From Chitinophaga tropicalis (GTDB lineage: Bacteria > Bacteroidota > Bacteroidia > Chitinophagales > Chitinophagaceae), in contig NZ_WRXN01000012.1 in assembly GCF_009758205.1 (NCBI RefSeq), positions 186,001 through 250,000 of the forward strand: a stretch of DNA of 64,000 nucleotides, in the 5' to 3' direction. Numbering within the stretch: the stretch's first letter is position 1; every line of letters begins with the position of its first letter. The position numbers and the translations under genes were made by a program. Shown here one piece after another: positions 18,730 through 27,762 of the stretch. The notes under the pieces are model-generated. The model did no database searches. It saw only the letters and a list, made by a program, of their open reading frames with translations, and was not told the origin of the DNA.

Positions 18730-20151
18730 TTAATATGTAATAATGTCCTTATGGTCTGATACGATCTTCTTATATGGATCATCCAGGAACATCCTCATAA
18801 AATACTGGAAATCCCGGCCCCCTACTCCATGGCCCCGGTTTGTGAATAAAAGCCGCTGGCTGTTGGGCATATAATGATGTACCCTATCAATATAAAGAGG
18901 CCTGCAGGCATTGTCCATTTCCCCATCAGCCAGCAGCGCCGGCCTGTTTGAATAAAAAGGTTGCTTTGTAGCAGCTTTGATGGGAGGCGATGCCCAGCAA
19001 TCACACATGGCCTTATAAACGTCATTGATATGATACCCCTTCATGTAGGGATAAGCATTATAAAGCTGCTGCATAACGGTCTCATTGTTATATACCGCCT
19101 GGTCTGCGCAATAAACAGATATCCGCATTCCGGACGGGCCCCGGCCATAACGGAACAGGTCATCCAGCAATTGTTTTACGTAATCATAATGGCGCCCGCT
19201 GATAAGCTCTGTAATAACAAATGGTGCTTTCTCCGGCTGACCTGAAAGATAGTTCTGGACAATATCCAGTAGATCATTCCTCGTGTACTGAATATTCAGG
19301 GTATCTGTTGTACCGCTTTCCACGTAAGGAATAGAAAACTTTTTTCCTTCAATGGAGGTAAAGTATCCCCGGAATCTCTCTTTAAGATTACCATATAGGA
19401 CCTTATCCACAGAATCTCTTTCACAACGACTGAACAGCAATGACAGCGCTTCATTGAAATTGGCAGGCTCATCTTCATCAATAGGCACAAAGTTGGGTAA
19501 CGGGGAATCCAGTATTAAAGACCGGATGCGGGAAGGGTCCCGCTGTAAAACAGCCAGCATAAGACCACCGCTGTAAGAAATGCCATAGAGATTAACAGAG
19601 TCGATCTGCAGACTGACGAGCAGGTCATGAACATCTGTTACAGTTTCGTCGGTATTATAGCCTGAAAGATCAATACCCCTGGCCTCCAGGCTTTTCCTGT
19701 AACGTTTTACACCTTCAATCACCATACTGTCCTTATTGAGGTTCTTCCTGTAAGACATTTTAATGGCACTGTCCAGTTCCGGGCTATTGAGGTTAGGCAG
19801 GGCATAATCAGTACCTCTTTGTCCAAAAGCAATGCAATCCCTGTCATTGATAATATTGCTTTTTGCAGCCCCCCTGGCCCATCCCAACGAACTACCTCCC
19901 GGACCACCAGACATGAACAACAGCGGGGCCTTCTTTTTATTGGGATTTTTACTCTCAACAACAATAAACGGCAGCTGAATAGTTTTCCCGTTATTCTTTT
20001 TCCTGTTTTCAGGTACAACCAGGTAACCACAGCGGGTTTTAAAACTACTGTCTATCTCAACCGGACAGGCACAGGGAATGATCTTCTGCTGTGAACGGAC
20101 AACAGGTATACAACTGGCAAAAGCAATAAAGGTCAGAAGGACAATTTTCAT
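18730..20151 (-). CDS. Secreted alpha/beta hydrolase, S33 tripeptidyl/prolyl aminopeptidase type
   Basis: 473 residues from the ATG at 20151, which gives a clear signal peptide (MKIVLLTFIAFASCIPVVRSQ); a longer in-frame start at 20229 would bury it and overlap the AraC gene. The protein has the oxyanion segment FMSGGPGGSSLGW, nucleophile GISYSGG, and a TAP-like C-terminal domain with the acid in LADGEMDNACRP and the base in NRGHGVGG. Relatives release N-terminal amino acids or tripeptides. It is transcribed after the AraC-type regulator gene, 64 bases away, and may be under its control. Confidence 0.82.
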   Translation of the reverse strand: MKIVLLTFIAFASCIPVVRSQQKIIPCACPVEIDSSFKTRCGYLVVPENRKKNNGKTIQLPFIVVESKNPNKKKAPLLFMSGGPGGSSLGWARGAAKSNIINDRDCIAFGQRGTDYALPNLNSPELDSAIKMSYRKNLNKDSMVIEGVKRYRKSLEARGIDLSGYNTDETVTDVHDLLVSLQIDSVNLYGISYSGGLMLAVLQRDPSRIRSLILDSPLPNFVPIDEDEPANFNEALSLLFSRCERDSVDKVLYGNLKERFRGYFTSIEGKKFSIPYVESGTTDTLNIQYTRNDLLDIVQNYLSGQPEKAPFVITELISGRHYDYVKQLLDDLFRYGRGPSGMRISVYCADQAVYNNETVMQQLYNAYPYMKGYHINDVYKAMCDCWASPPIKAATKQPFYSNRPALLADGEMDNACRPLYIDRVHHYMPNSQRLLFTNRGHGVGGRDFQYFMRMFLDDPYKKIVSDHKDIITY

Positions 20152-20215
20152 CAGAGATTCTTTTAACCAAAAGTAGAAAGGAGGAAGAGAATGCGGTAGG
20201 TAAAAAACGGACATT

Positions 20216-21019
20216 TTAACGGAGGCCATCCATCCGTTGACCGGTAAACTTCACCATTTCCCTGTAAAAGTGGCTCATATCATAGTAACCATAATCACCG
20301 GAAACAAAGTTTTTCTTATCTGCCAGATAAGCAGATAATGCCGTTCTTGCCCGCAGAATGGAAAAGTATTTCCGGGGACTGATACCAACAATATTGTTGA
20401 AATAACGGTTGATGGTTTTAGAGGTAACAAACATCTTCTCTGCCGTTTCACTGGTGTTATATTGCAGGTTACCACTGTACAGATCAATGCTGTCTCTGAC
20501 CAGCCGGATATAATGGTCCTTCTTTTTCTGCCGGACATAACTGAACAGGAAGAATTGCTGTAATAATTCCATCCGCTCTTCAAATGAACCTGCTGCTTTA
20601 ACACTTTGGATAAGCGCCGGAGGCATAATGTGCTTTAATGGTATTACCTGGCCAATAAATTTTACCTGTGTGATCCCCAGGATACGTTCCAGTCCTCCGG
20701 GAAAGAACTTAACAGTGAATATATAATCTGAAGGCTGATTGTAGCGGGTCACCATAGAATCCCTTAGAATGAGTATATCATCAGAAGGAGTGATCGTATG
20801 GCAATCCTTTCCATTTATTACCTGGTAGGGAGAGCCTAAATTGATCCAGATGGTAGGTGTCCAGCTTGGGAACATTGTTACGCTGAAGGAGGTATTAACT
20901 GCATGCAGGGCAGTTGCTTCAGGTGATGATTCTGAGAAAAATTCGATATAGTCTGCCAGTTCAGGGCAGGGAGGACTGAAGTTGTACAGTTTCCGGATAT
21001 TGTCGAAAATCTCAATCAT
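20216..21019 (-). CDS. AraC-family transcriptional regulator
   Basis: 267 residues. The N-terminal half (about 1-150) resembles the DUF6597-type sensor domain found in Bacteroidota AraC proteins (WINLGSPYQV, TVKFFPGGLERILG). The C-terminal HTH region includes SETAEKMFVTSKTINRYFNN and the second helix-turn-helix ending DMSHFYREMVKFTGQ. The ligand is unknown. It is co-directional with the downstream hydrolase and divergent from the symporter at 21125, so either could be a target. Confidence 0.85.
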   Translation of the reverse strand: MIEIFDNIRKLYNFSPPCPELADYIEFFSESSPEATALHAVNTSFSVTMFPSWTPTIWINLGSPYQVINGKDCHTITPSDDILILRDSMVTRYNQPSDYIFTVKFFPGGLERILGITQVKFIGQVIPLKHIMPPALIQSVKAAGSFEERMELLQQFFLFSYVRQKKKDHYIRLVRDSIDLYSGNLQYNTSETAEKMFVTSKTINRYFNNIVGISPRKYFSILRARTALSAYLADKKNFVSGDYGYYDMSHFYREMVKFTGQRMDGLR

Positions 21020-21110
21020 CTGAATGAACGCTTGATCTGATCACTAATGTAAGAAGATCCGCCGTTTCCTGAGCAGTTTTCAGGAAGGCTGTCCCCCTCT
21101 GAAAAATATA

Positions 21111-21118
21111 TATATTTG
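21111..21118 (+). promoter_or_regulatory. Candidate -7 element with almost no leader
   Basis: TATATTTG is an exact TAnnTTTG match, ending six bases before the ATG at 21125. If used, transcription would begin at or near the start codon and the message would be leaderless or nearly so. No -33 TTG is visible. Confidence 0.35.
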
Positions 21119-21124
21119 ACCTGT

Positions 21125-22384
21125 ATGCGCACATTACTCAAAAATTACAGCGAACTGCTGTTACTGCTGGCAGGCATTATCATAGGCAGTATCCTCGGTC
21201 TGATATACGGTCAGAAAGTGGAAGTGATCAAGCCTGTAGGGGATATTTTCCTGAACCTGCTGTTTACAGCGGTGATCCCTCTTGTATTCTTTTCCATTTC
21301 CTCTGCCATTGCCAATGTTGATCCCGGTCAGCAGCTGGGACGTGTTATTTCTGTAATGGGTCTGGTATTCCTGGGTACTGTACTGGTAGCTGCTTTCCTT
21401 ACTATTGTGACTATCTGGATATTTCCGCTGCAGGCGGTTACTACCGGGCCGGCTGCTATGACGGCAGCAGAAAAGGTCAGTGTGGGAGAACAGATCACCC
21501 GCCTGCTCACAACGGGCGAGTTCTCTGAGTTACTATCGCGCAGAAATATGCTGCCTTTCATCATCTTCTCTGCTCTTGTAGGATTTGCCGCACTCAAGGC
21601 CGGTCCGGGGGCAAAAGCCTTCAGGGGTTTTCTTGTTTCGGGTAATGAGGTGATGAAAAAGCTGCTTATCCTTATCATGTACCTGGCCCCTATTGGTTTA
21701 GGCGCTTACTTTGCCTACCAGGTGGGCACGCTGGGGCCACAGCTATTTGGTACCTATGCCAGTTCTATGGCTGTGTACTATGGCTTTGGCATCTTCTATT
21801 TCATCGTACTTTTCAGTATCTATGCTTTCCTGGCCGGTGGCATTCCCGGGGTGAAACTCTACTGGAAAAATAACCTGGTGCCTACCTTTACGGCGCTGGG
21901 TTCCTGCAGTAGCATCGCCACAATTCCTGCCAATCTCGATGCAGCCCCTAAAATGGGTATCCCGTCGCATATCGGGAATGTGGTGATCCCACTTGGTGCC
22001 ACCCTGCATAAAGATGGTTCCAGTATATCTTCTATCGTTAAAATAGGTGTTGTCTTTGCCATGTATGGCCGCCCGCTCAGCGGAGTTGATACAGTACTGC
22101 TGGCATTAGGGGTAACGGTTATAGTGAGTATAGTGGAAGGAGGCATTCCCAATGGCGGGTATATCGGGGAGCTGCTGGTCATGTCTGTTTACGGCTTTCC
22201 TGTAGACGCCCTACCCGCGGTAATGATTGTCGGTACACTGGTAGATCCCCTGGCTACCATCCTCAACGCTACCGGCGATACCGTAGCTGCAATGATGGTA
22301 ACCAGGATCATGAAAGGAAGGCAATGGCTTAAGGATCTAACGGGTCTTCAGGATCCTGCTGCCATGCCCGTTGATCGGGGATAA
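21125..22384 (+). CDS. Dicarboxylate/amino acid:cation symporter (DAACS family)
   Basis: 419 residues from the ATG at 21125; a TTG nine bases earlier is inside the candidate -7 element and was rejected. Inner-membrane SDF-family transporter with the usual helices: first helix LLLLLAGIIIGSILGLIYG, the serine-rich loop GSCSSIATIPANLDA, then VVIPLGATLHKDGSSI, and the C-terminal DPLATILNATGDTVAA substrate/sodium-binding segment. These carry glutamate, aspartate, C4-dicarboxylates or serine. The 3' end overlaps the convergent DUF218 gene by 56 bases. Confidence 0.88.
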   Translation: MRTLLKNYSELLLLLAGIIIGSILGLIYGQKVEVIKPVGDIFLNLLFTAVIPLVFFSISSAIANVDPGQQLGRVISVMGLVFLGTVLVAAFLTIVTIWIFPLQAVTTGPAAMTAAEKVSVGEQITRLLTTGEFSELLSRRNMLPFIIFSALVGFAALKAGPGAKAFRGFLVSGNEVMKKLLILIMYLAPIGLGAYFAYQVGTLGPQLFGTYASSMAVYYGFGIFYFIVLFSIYAFLAGGIPGVKLYWKNNLVPTFTALGSCSSIATIPANLDAAPKMGIPSHIGNVVIPLGATLHKDGSSISSIVKIGVVFAMYGRPLSGVDTVLLALGVTVIVSIVEGGIPNGGYIGELLVMSVYGFPVDALPAVMIVGTLVDPLATILNATGDTVAAMMVTRIMKGRQWLKDLTGLQDPAAMPVDRG

Positions 22385-23609
22385 TAGCATTTTCCGTATT
22401 GCTGACCCGCTCCAGTTCTTTATATGGCAGGTAACCCAGTTCGTTCATAAAACGAAGGCCCATCTTTTCTATAGCCAGGGATTGGAAGGAATCTGACACT
22501 ATCAGCATTGGCTTGGCAGAGGGCATATTATAGAGGTATGTCAGGCGCGCTGCATTCCGGATATTAGTAGTAGTATGCCTAGCATGCGGCTCAATGATGA
22601 CCGCTCCGTCCGGTATGCCCAGCTTACCTGTCAGGTATTTCTTCATTTCTATTGCCTCACAGTAAGGTGTCTTGTAAGGATGTACATGTCCGCCAGACAC
22701 GATAATAAAAGGCGCTACATCCTTTTTAAACCGCTCTGCCGCCAGTTTACAGCGGAATATGGCCATACTATCCAGGGACTGCCCGCTTTTTGACGGGCCA
22801 CTGCCAGGCACCACGATAGCTGTAAAGCGATAGGCATTCCAGTTGATATTTCTCGATAATGCAAAAGCCCCGGCATTCATTCCTGCGTATAAAGGCTCGT
22901 AACGGGTAGCTTCGTCACGGGCATTGATAGCCAGTGCTTTCAATGCAGCCATCAGCGGTTCGCTGTAGAATGCTGTGCCAGTCCTGGCAGTTTGCTGCAG
23001 GGCAGTCTTTACCTGCTGTACAAATGCAGGGTTCCGGGAACTGAAAGAAATGGAATCTATCTTCGGATAACGTGGAGGAAGACCTGCTATATACACGTTG
23101 AATATATGGTTCATTCCTTTGGTCACATCTTCCCATACACGCATAATAAAAGCGGTATCATTCTCTTTGCTGTAAACAGGGTAACGGGCTTCTATCTTCA
23201 GCCGTTCTACCAGCTGGGCAATAGTGTTATCAGCGATTGCAAGTCTTTGCAGCTCATTACCGGCAGTACGGATATCTGCATCACTCCATTCCAGTGCCTC
23301 AGCTATACAGCTACCATCCGTACATGTTGCCAATGCCTGGCTCAGGCGTGCCTGGCGGTCCTTTGCCAGTTGTCCGAATACGCTGTTCTTTACCACCAGA
23401 TCATGTGCGGCGCCTTTCCTTTCCAGTATGTAAAGCAGGTAGAAAGATTTCCTGAGTTGTACCTGTTGCGTTGGCGTGTAAGAAATTACAGCAGTAGCCG
23501 TTGTACGTGGTTTCGGTTTTACCGGCCTCTTTTTCCGTTGTGCATGTGTTGTTACTACCGATACCAGCAGCAGGGCAGGTATCAGTATCCCCTTTACTAC
23601 TCTTCTCAT
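22329..23609 (-). CDS. Exported DUF218 (YdcF/SanA-like) protein
   Basis: 426 residues. Signal peptide MRRVVKGILIPALLLVSVVTTHAQ is followed by a basic, proline-rich linker and an N-terminal region without recognised motifs. The C-terminal DUF218 domain (about 265-400) has AIVVPGSGPSKSG, IIVSGGHVHPYKTPYCEA, the conserved EPHARHTTTNIRNA and LIVSDSFQS. DUF218 proteins such as SanA and YdcF affect the envelope but have no agreed reaction. The stop lies inside the end of the convergent symporter gene. Confidence 0.8.
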   Translation of the reverse strand: MRRVVKGILIPALLLVSVVTTHAQRKKRPVKPKPRTTATAVISYTPTQQVQLRKSFYLLYILERKGAAHDLVVKNSVFGQLAKDRQARLSQALATCTDGSCIAEALEWSDADIRTAGNELQRLAIADNTIAQLVERLKIEARYPVYSKENDTAFIMRVWEDVTKGMNHIFNVYIAGLPPRYPKIDSISFSSRNPAFVQQVKTALQQTARTGTAFYSEPLMAALKALAINARDEATRYEPLYAGMNAGAFALSRNINWNAYRFTAIVVPGSGPSKSGQSLDSMAIFRCKLAAERFKKDVAPFIIVSGGHVHPYKTPYCEAIEMKKYLTGKLGIPDGAVIIEPHARHTTTNIRNAARLTYLYNMPSAKPMLIVSDSFQSLAIEKMGLRFMNELGYLPYKELERVSNTENAIIPDQRAWQQDPEDPLDP

Positions 23610-23684
23610 CTTTTACTTTAAGTTATTTTAGCAGTGTTTCTGTTGAGTTAGTTTGTCCGCTTCAGGCGGGTTAAGACACTACCA

Positions 23685-24995
23685 TTATTTTACTCTTTTT
23701 CCATTTTTCCATATGGCATAGATACTGTGCGTAGCTCTGATATCTTTTAACGGATCTCTATCCAGTACCATAAAGTCGGCCTTTTTACCGGGAGCTACTA
23801 CTCCCCTGTCTGTTGCATTTAGCAGTTCTGCACCGTTATGGGTAGCGATGCTGATAATATGCAGGGGAGGAATTCCTGCACCTTTCATCAGCTCCAGCTC
23901 CAGGTGTTCGGAAAAACCGATAGCCCTTACAGGTTGTGCACCAGAGTCTGTACCCATAGCAACTTTCACGCCAGCGCTGTCTAATTTATAGACATTGCGT
24001 AATGACATCGTCAGAACTTTCATTTTCCGTTGTCTGTCTTTAGCCTGTTCCTCCTGGTAGTCTGCGCTTTTCAGCATGTCCCATACGCCGGGTTCAAGGG
24101 AACGTATAAAGAAGGGATCATTCATCCATGCAGGCTCTGTTCCATAGATGAAACCATATTCGTCGATCGTTAAAGTAGGAATGTAATATACGCCCTTTTC
24201 TTTCATGGCGGTGATCAGTGCATCATCAGCTTCTTTGTCGCGGATGCTGTGCGCCAGCAGGTCTATACCAGCATCTACCAGTTGCCTGGCATCTTCGAGA
24301 TAATATACGTGGGCGGCTACTTTGATATGATGACGATGGGCTTCTGCGATGATGGCTTTAAATATTTCGGGAGTAACACGTGGTGCGCCAGGCGCACCGT
24401 CTACCCAGATCTTCACGAAATCGGGATGTAATGCGGCCAGTTTACGCATGTCTTCCGTGGCTTCTTCGGGAGAGGAAGGCCTTTGTATATAAGTGCCGAA
24501 AGCGCCGGGCGGAACGCCGCCTTTTGCTCCAAAGCCGTAGCCGGCAGTGAATAATGTGGCGCCGGGTATTTCGCCTTTTTGCGACTGGTCCCGCAGGCTG
24601 AATACAACGGGTTGGTCTGTACCTAATGACAGCACATCTCCTACTCCATAGTCCAGGTACTGCTGCAGCAGTCTTTTCATATTTTCAGCTGTGTAATTAT
24701 CTGCCGAAGCGGTCTTTCCTTTTAGTAATCCCGGGTGACCATGACCGTTTATAAGCAAAGGCATCACTGTCCGGCCTGACATGTCCAGCACTTTTCCTGA
24801 TGGCAGGTTGCTTCCGGCAGGCAGTATGGCGGCAATGGTATCTGCCTGTACAAGCAGGCTGACGTTTGAGCGGGCATCGGCCCCGCTTCCGTCTATCAGC
24901 GTAATATTTTTCAGTATAACTGGTGTGTTGGCCTGTGCGTAAGTATGCAAATAAAAAAAGGATAGGCTGACACTAAAAAGCAAAGATCTCAGCAT
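23685..24995 (-). CDS. Exported metal-dependent amidohydrolase
   Basis: 436 residues with a signal peptide (MLRSLLFSVSLSFFYLHTYAQ). Amidohydrolase superfamily of the imidazolonepropionase-like type: metal ligands in NGHGHPG (HxH), His in VAAHVYYLED, His in LLAHSIRDK and Asp in AMGTDSGAQ, and the closing ADFMVLDRDPLKDIR. Exported members often cleave dipeptides or xenobiotic amides; the substrate here is not evident. Single gene with no clear partner. Confidence 0.85.
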   Translation of the reverse strand: MLRSLLFSVSLSFFYLHTYAQANTPVILKNITLIDGSGADARSNVSLLVQADTIAAILPAGSNLPSGKVLDMSGRTVMPLLINGHGHPGLLKGKTASADNYTAENMKRLLQQYLDYGVGDVLSLGTDQPVVFSLRDQSQKGEIPGATLFTAGYGFGAKGGVPPGAFGTYIQRPSSPEEATEDMRKLAALHPDFVKIWVDGAPGAPRVTPEIFKAIIAEAHRHHIKVAAHVYYLEDARQLVDAGIDLLAHSIRDKEADDALITAMKEKGVYYIPTLTIDEYGFIYGTEPAWMNDPFFIRSLEPGVWDMLKSADYQEEQAKDRQRKMKVLTMSLRNVYKLDSAGVKVAMGTDSGAQPVRAIGFSEHLELELMKGAGIPPLHIISIATHNGAELLNATDRGVVAPGKKADFMVLDRDPLKDIRATHSIYAIWKNGKRVK

Positions 24996-25137
24996 CGTTT
25001 CCAGTTTGCAGTTAATGAATCCGGGAAGATACTGACTTAGTTTGTTAAGAATTCTCTAATATTTTCTTTAACAAAAAAGTAATTCTTCCGTTAGGAGCAT
25101 GTAAGTGCAAAGTAGCGAAATATTTCTGAGGAGGAGA

Positions 25138-25156
25138 AGCGGGCCTGCGGCCCGCT
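25138..25156 (-). terminator. Hairpin after the cystathionine gamma-synthase gene
   Basis: AGCGGGCC/GGCCCGCT with a UGCG-type apex, seven bases after the stop at 25163. The tail on the minus strand (TCTCCTCCTC) is only weakly U-rich, so efficiency is doubtful. Confidence 0.5.
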
Positions 25157-25162
25157 GACAAA

Positions 25163-26347
25163 CTAATAAAAAACCTTTTGGGAAACAGAAGCCCGGAGCT
25201 TCTCTTCTATTTTGTGAAAAGCAAGATCAAGGTCTGAAATAAGATCTTCTGCTTCTTCCAACCCTACAGATAAACGGATCAGACTATCCGCCACTCCTGC
25301 GGCCCTGCGTTTTTCGTCAGGGATAGATTTGTGGGTCATGCCGGCGGGATGGCATAATAAACTTTTAATACCGCCAAGGCTCTCTGCCAGCTTGAAATAA
25401 CGGGTACCGGTCACAAATGCCTGTGCAGCTGTTTCAGTATCATCTTTCAATGTAAAGGAAATAATGCCGCCAAATCCTTTGGATTGTTTTTTTGCGATCT
25501 CATGACCAGGATGTGATGTAAGCCCGGGATAAAATACCTTGTCTACCAATGGATGTTTTTCCAGGTATTCTGCAATGGCTTGTGCGTTAGCACAATGCTG
25601 ACGTACACGCAGATGCAGTGTTTCAATGCCGCGGATAAGCAGGAAGCTGTCAAACGGAGATAGGATAGCGCCACAGGCGTTCTGGTAGAATTTAATTTCT
25701 GCTCCCAGCTCTGCGGTTTTGGTTACTACTACCCCGGCTATCAGGTCGCTATGTCCGCCCAGGTATTTTGTTGCACTGTGTATGACTATATCTGCCCCTG
25801 ACTCCAGCGGCTGCTGTAGTACCGGTGACGCGAAGGTATTGTCAACACAGAAGATACAGTGGTTGGCTTTAGCCACTTTTGCAATGGCTGCTATATCAGA
25901 TATTTTCAGTGTAGGATTGGTCGGTGTTTCCAGCCATATCAGTTTGGTTGCCGGGGTGATAGCGTTGAATACTGCCTGTACGTCTGAGGTATCCACATAC
26001 GTTACTTTGATACCGAATTTTTCGTACACCTTGTTGAACAGGCGGAATGCTCCACCGTAAATATCATCTACAGCTACTATTTCATCGCCGTATTGCAGGA
26101 GCTTGAGTATAGCGTCTATAGCGGCAAGGCCGCTTGAGAAGGCTATTCCTCTTGCGCCATGTTCCAGCTGGGCCACGAGCTTTTCCAGTACTTCGCGGGT
26201 AGGGTTGTTGGTGCGGGCATAATCGTATCCTTTGTTTACGCCGGGAGCTTCCTGTACGAATGTTGAAGTCTGGTAAATGGGTACTGCAATAGCGCCTGTC
26301 TGTTCATCTACCGGAATGGAATGGATCAGTTGAGTAATTGTGCTCAT
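25163..26347 (-). CDS. metB: Cystathionine gamma-synthase/lyase family enzyme
   Basis: PLP enzyme of methionine and cysteine metabolism, 394 residues from the ATG at 26347 (MSTITQLIHS...); an upstream frame extension lies in the riboswitch leader and was rejected. Visible: YARTNNPTREVLEKLVAQLE, FSSGLAAIDA, VDNTFASPVLQQPL with the PLP Asp, SATKYLGGHSDLIAG with the Schiff-base Lys, and ESLGGIKSLLCHPAGMTH. Placing behind a SAM-I riboswitch argues for a biosynthetic role, condensing an activated homoserine with cysteine. Cystathionine gamma-lyase or O-acetylhomoserine sulfhydrylase are the alternatives within the family. Confidence 0.85.
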   Translation of the reverse strand: MSTITQLIHSIPVDEQTGAIAVPIYQTSTFVQEAPGVNKGYDYARTNNPTREVLEKLVAQLEHGARGIAFSSGLAAIDAILKLLQYGDEIVAVDDIYGGAFRLFNKVYEKFGIKVTYVDTSDVQAVFNAITPATKLIWLETPTNPTLKISDIAAIAKVAKANHCIFCVDNTFASPVLQQPLESGADIVIHSATKYLGGHSDLIAGVVVTKTAELGAEIKFYQNACGAILSPFDSFLLIRGIETLHLRVRQHCANAQAIAEYLEKHPLVDKVFYPGLTSHPGHEIAKKQSKGFGGIISFTLKDDTETAAQAFVTGTRYFKLAESLGGIKSLLCHPAGMTHKSIPDEKRRAAGVADSLIRLSVGLEEAEDLISDLDLAFHKIEEKLRASVSQKVFY

Positions 26348-26451
26348 CTCTTTTTGTTTTTGAGTTTGATGATAAATGTTGATTATACAGGTCCGTACAA
26401 GCAGCTTATCGAAGAGAGAGCAGTGAGAGTAGGATTGTATTAAAACAAAAA

Positions 26452-26476
26452 AACTCACCTGGTAGCCAGGTGAGTT
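26452..26476 (-). terminator. Riboswitch-controlled terminator
   Basis: AACTCACCTGG/CCAGGTGAGTT, a perfect 11-bp stem with a three-base loop and a run of seven U on the minus strand. It sits 35 bases after the SAM-I aptamer and about 105 bases before the enzyme start, the usual expression platform. Confidence 0.9.
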
Positions 26477-26510
26477 TCATTATATGAAGTAATACAGATC
26501 AAACCTACCG

Positions 26511-26620
26511 ACTTATCTTTCCGCTATTGCGGATGGATGTAGCACCTTTCCTGTCTGGTGAAACAGGATGGTTGCTAAGGCTTCGCAGGGCCATTTCCCT
26601 CTGCCTTTCTTGATAAGAAA
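26511..26620 (-). ncRNA. SAM-I (S-box) riboswitch aptamer
   Basis: Minus-strand RNA carries the S-box core in order: CTTATCAAG at the P1/P2 junction, AGGGA, GGCCC, GAAGCC, the invariant GCAACC, AGGTGCTA and closing GATAAG that pairs with the 5' CTTATC. P3 is the CCTGTTTCACCAGACAGG hairpin and P4 the CCGCAATAGCGG hairpin. Bound S-adenosylmethionine would favour the terminator that follows and switch off the downstream enzyme gene. Confidence 0.95.
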
Positions 26621-26635
26621 CTTAAAGAACTGGTG

Positions 26636-26667
26636 CAAAGATATAGGTGAGATGTTTATATTTCCAA
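26636..26667 (-). promoter_or_regulatory. Promoter of the SAM riboswitch transcript
   Basis: Minus-strand TATCTTTG at 26636-26643 is an exact -7 match; TTG at 26665-26667 lies 21 bases upstream as the -33 element. Predicted start is a few bases before the aptamer P1, which fits well. Confidence 0.65.
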
Positions 26668-26722
26668 ATTTTATTTTTGAGGGTAGTGCACAAGTTTAAA
26701 TTCTTAGCCGGCAGCATTTCTA

Positions 26723-27670
26723 TTAAACTGTTTTGGCAGCAACTGTCAATTTTATTCCTTCTTCATAGGAAGTAGGTTTAAAATTAAAATGCTTTTCAAA
26801 CTTTGCGCTGTTGAATATATAGGGATAATTATTCTGGTACATCATTTCATGCAGCTCCCCTATTGTAGTATTAAAAAGCCCTGCCAGCTTCACCATAAAA
26901 CCATTCAGTTTTGAATGCCGGGGTGTCACTTTCAGTGCCTCTGCCACCATCTGTACATATTCCTTCCCGTTAGGTGCAGGATTGGTGGTAGGCAGATGCC
27001 AGATCTGGTTGAAGGAAGAAGGATCGTTTGCCAGCAGGTAAAGGGCCTTACCGGCGTCCGGGGTAAAGGTGTAACTATGTGTTACCTGGTCATTACCCAG
27101 CCAGTTGGCTTTCTGTCCTTTAGCCAGTTTATCTATTACCAGCAGGTTCATTACGCCGGTGGTATCTGCTCCGGGGCCGTAGAAGTCAGCAGCCCGGGCA
27201 ATGGTAGCCGTCAACCGCCCCTCTTTTACCCTATCCATGATCTTATTTGCTATCAAAGCTCTCACCTCTCCTTTTTTACTCCTGGGGTTATAAGGTGTGT
27301 CCTCGGTCATTGGCCCATCTACCAGGCCGTACATGTACACATTATCAAAAAAGACCAGGGGCACTCCCCCTTCGCTACAGGCGTGAATCACGTTCTGTAT
27401 TATCTGAGGCCAGGCTGCCTGCCATATCTTATGGTTGTAAGCCAGGCCTGCACACAGAAATACCATAGTGGAACCGCTTACTGCTCTCCTGGTTTGCAGG
27501 GCATCTGTAATATCTGCCGCCATTACCTCCTGTACTCCCGTCACCGGCTTTCCCTGCCGGCTCACCAGCCGCACATTTTTACCATTTTTTAATAACTCAT
27601 TGGTCAACTCTTTCGCAATAATCCCGCCCGCTCCTAAAATTGTGTACAATTCTGTGCCTGTATTGGCCAT
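26723..27670 (-). CDS. NAD(P)-dependent epimerase/dehydratase-like SDR protein
   Basis: 315 residues, extended short-chain dehydrogenase fold without a signal peptide. The N-terminal nucleotide motif is ILGAGGIIAKELTNELL (GxGGxxG form). The usual YxxxK is not clear: the segment around FDNVYMYG has a Tyr without the expected Lys spacing, and KKGEVRALIANKIMD follows. That places it near atypical or NmrA-like SDRs that may bind the cofactor without classic catalysis. It is divergent from a TetR regulator with a palindromic operator in the shared 90-bp gap, so it is a probable TetR target. Confidence 0.75.
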   Translation of the reverse strand: MANTGTELYTILGAGGIIAKELTNELLKNGKNVRLVSRQGKPVTGVQEVMAADITDALQTRRAVSGSTMVFLCAGLAYNHKIWQAAWPQIIQNVIHACSEGGVPLVFFDNVYMYGLVDGPMTEDTPYNPRSKKGEVRALIANKIMDRVKEGRLTATIARAADFYGPGADTTGVMNLLVIDKLAKGQKANWLGNDQVTHSYTFTPDAGKALYLLANDPSSFNQIWHLPTTNPAPNGKEYVQMVAEALKVTPRHSKLNGFMVKLAGLFNTTIGELHEMMYQNNYPYIFNSAKFEKHFNFKPTSYEEGIKLTVAAKTV

Positions 27671-27721
27671 ATAGGATCTGTTTTAATAGTTGACGTAAAA
27701 GTAGATAAAATATTTTATTTT

Positions 27722-27744
27722 CTAAACACCGTTTAGTAAATTTG
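27722..27744 (+). promoter_or_regulatory. TetR promoter with palindromic operator
   Basis: CTAAAC-ACC-GTTTAG (27722-27736) is a perfect palindrome directly abutting TAAATTTG (27737-27744), an exact -7 element. A repressor bound here would block the polymerase, so autoregulation is likely. A related imperfect site stands before the efflux operon (28522). Confidence 0.65.
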
Positions 27745-27762
27745 CATCGTAAACTTAATTAT

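Noticed and set aside
20152-20229. Longer start of the S33 hydrolase
   Set aside because: It would bury the signal peptide and overlap the AraC gene's stop.
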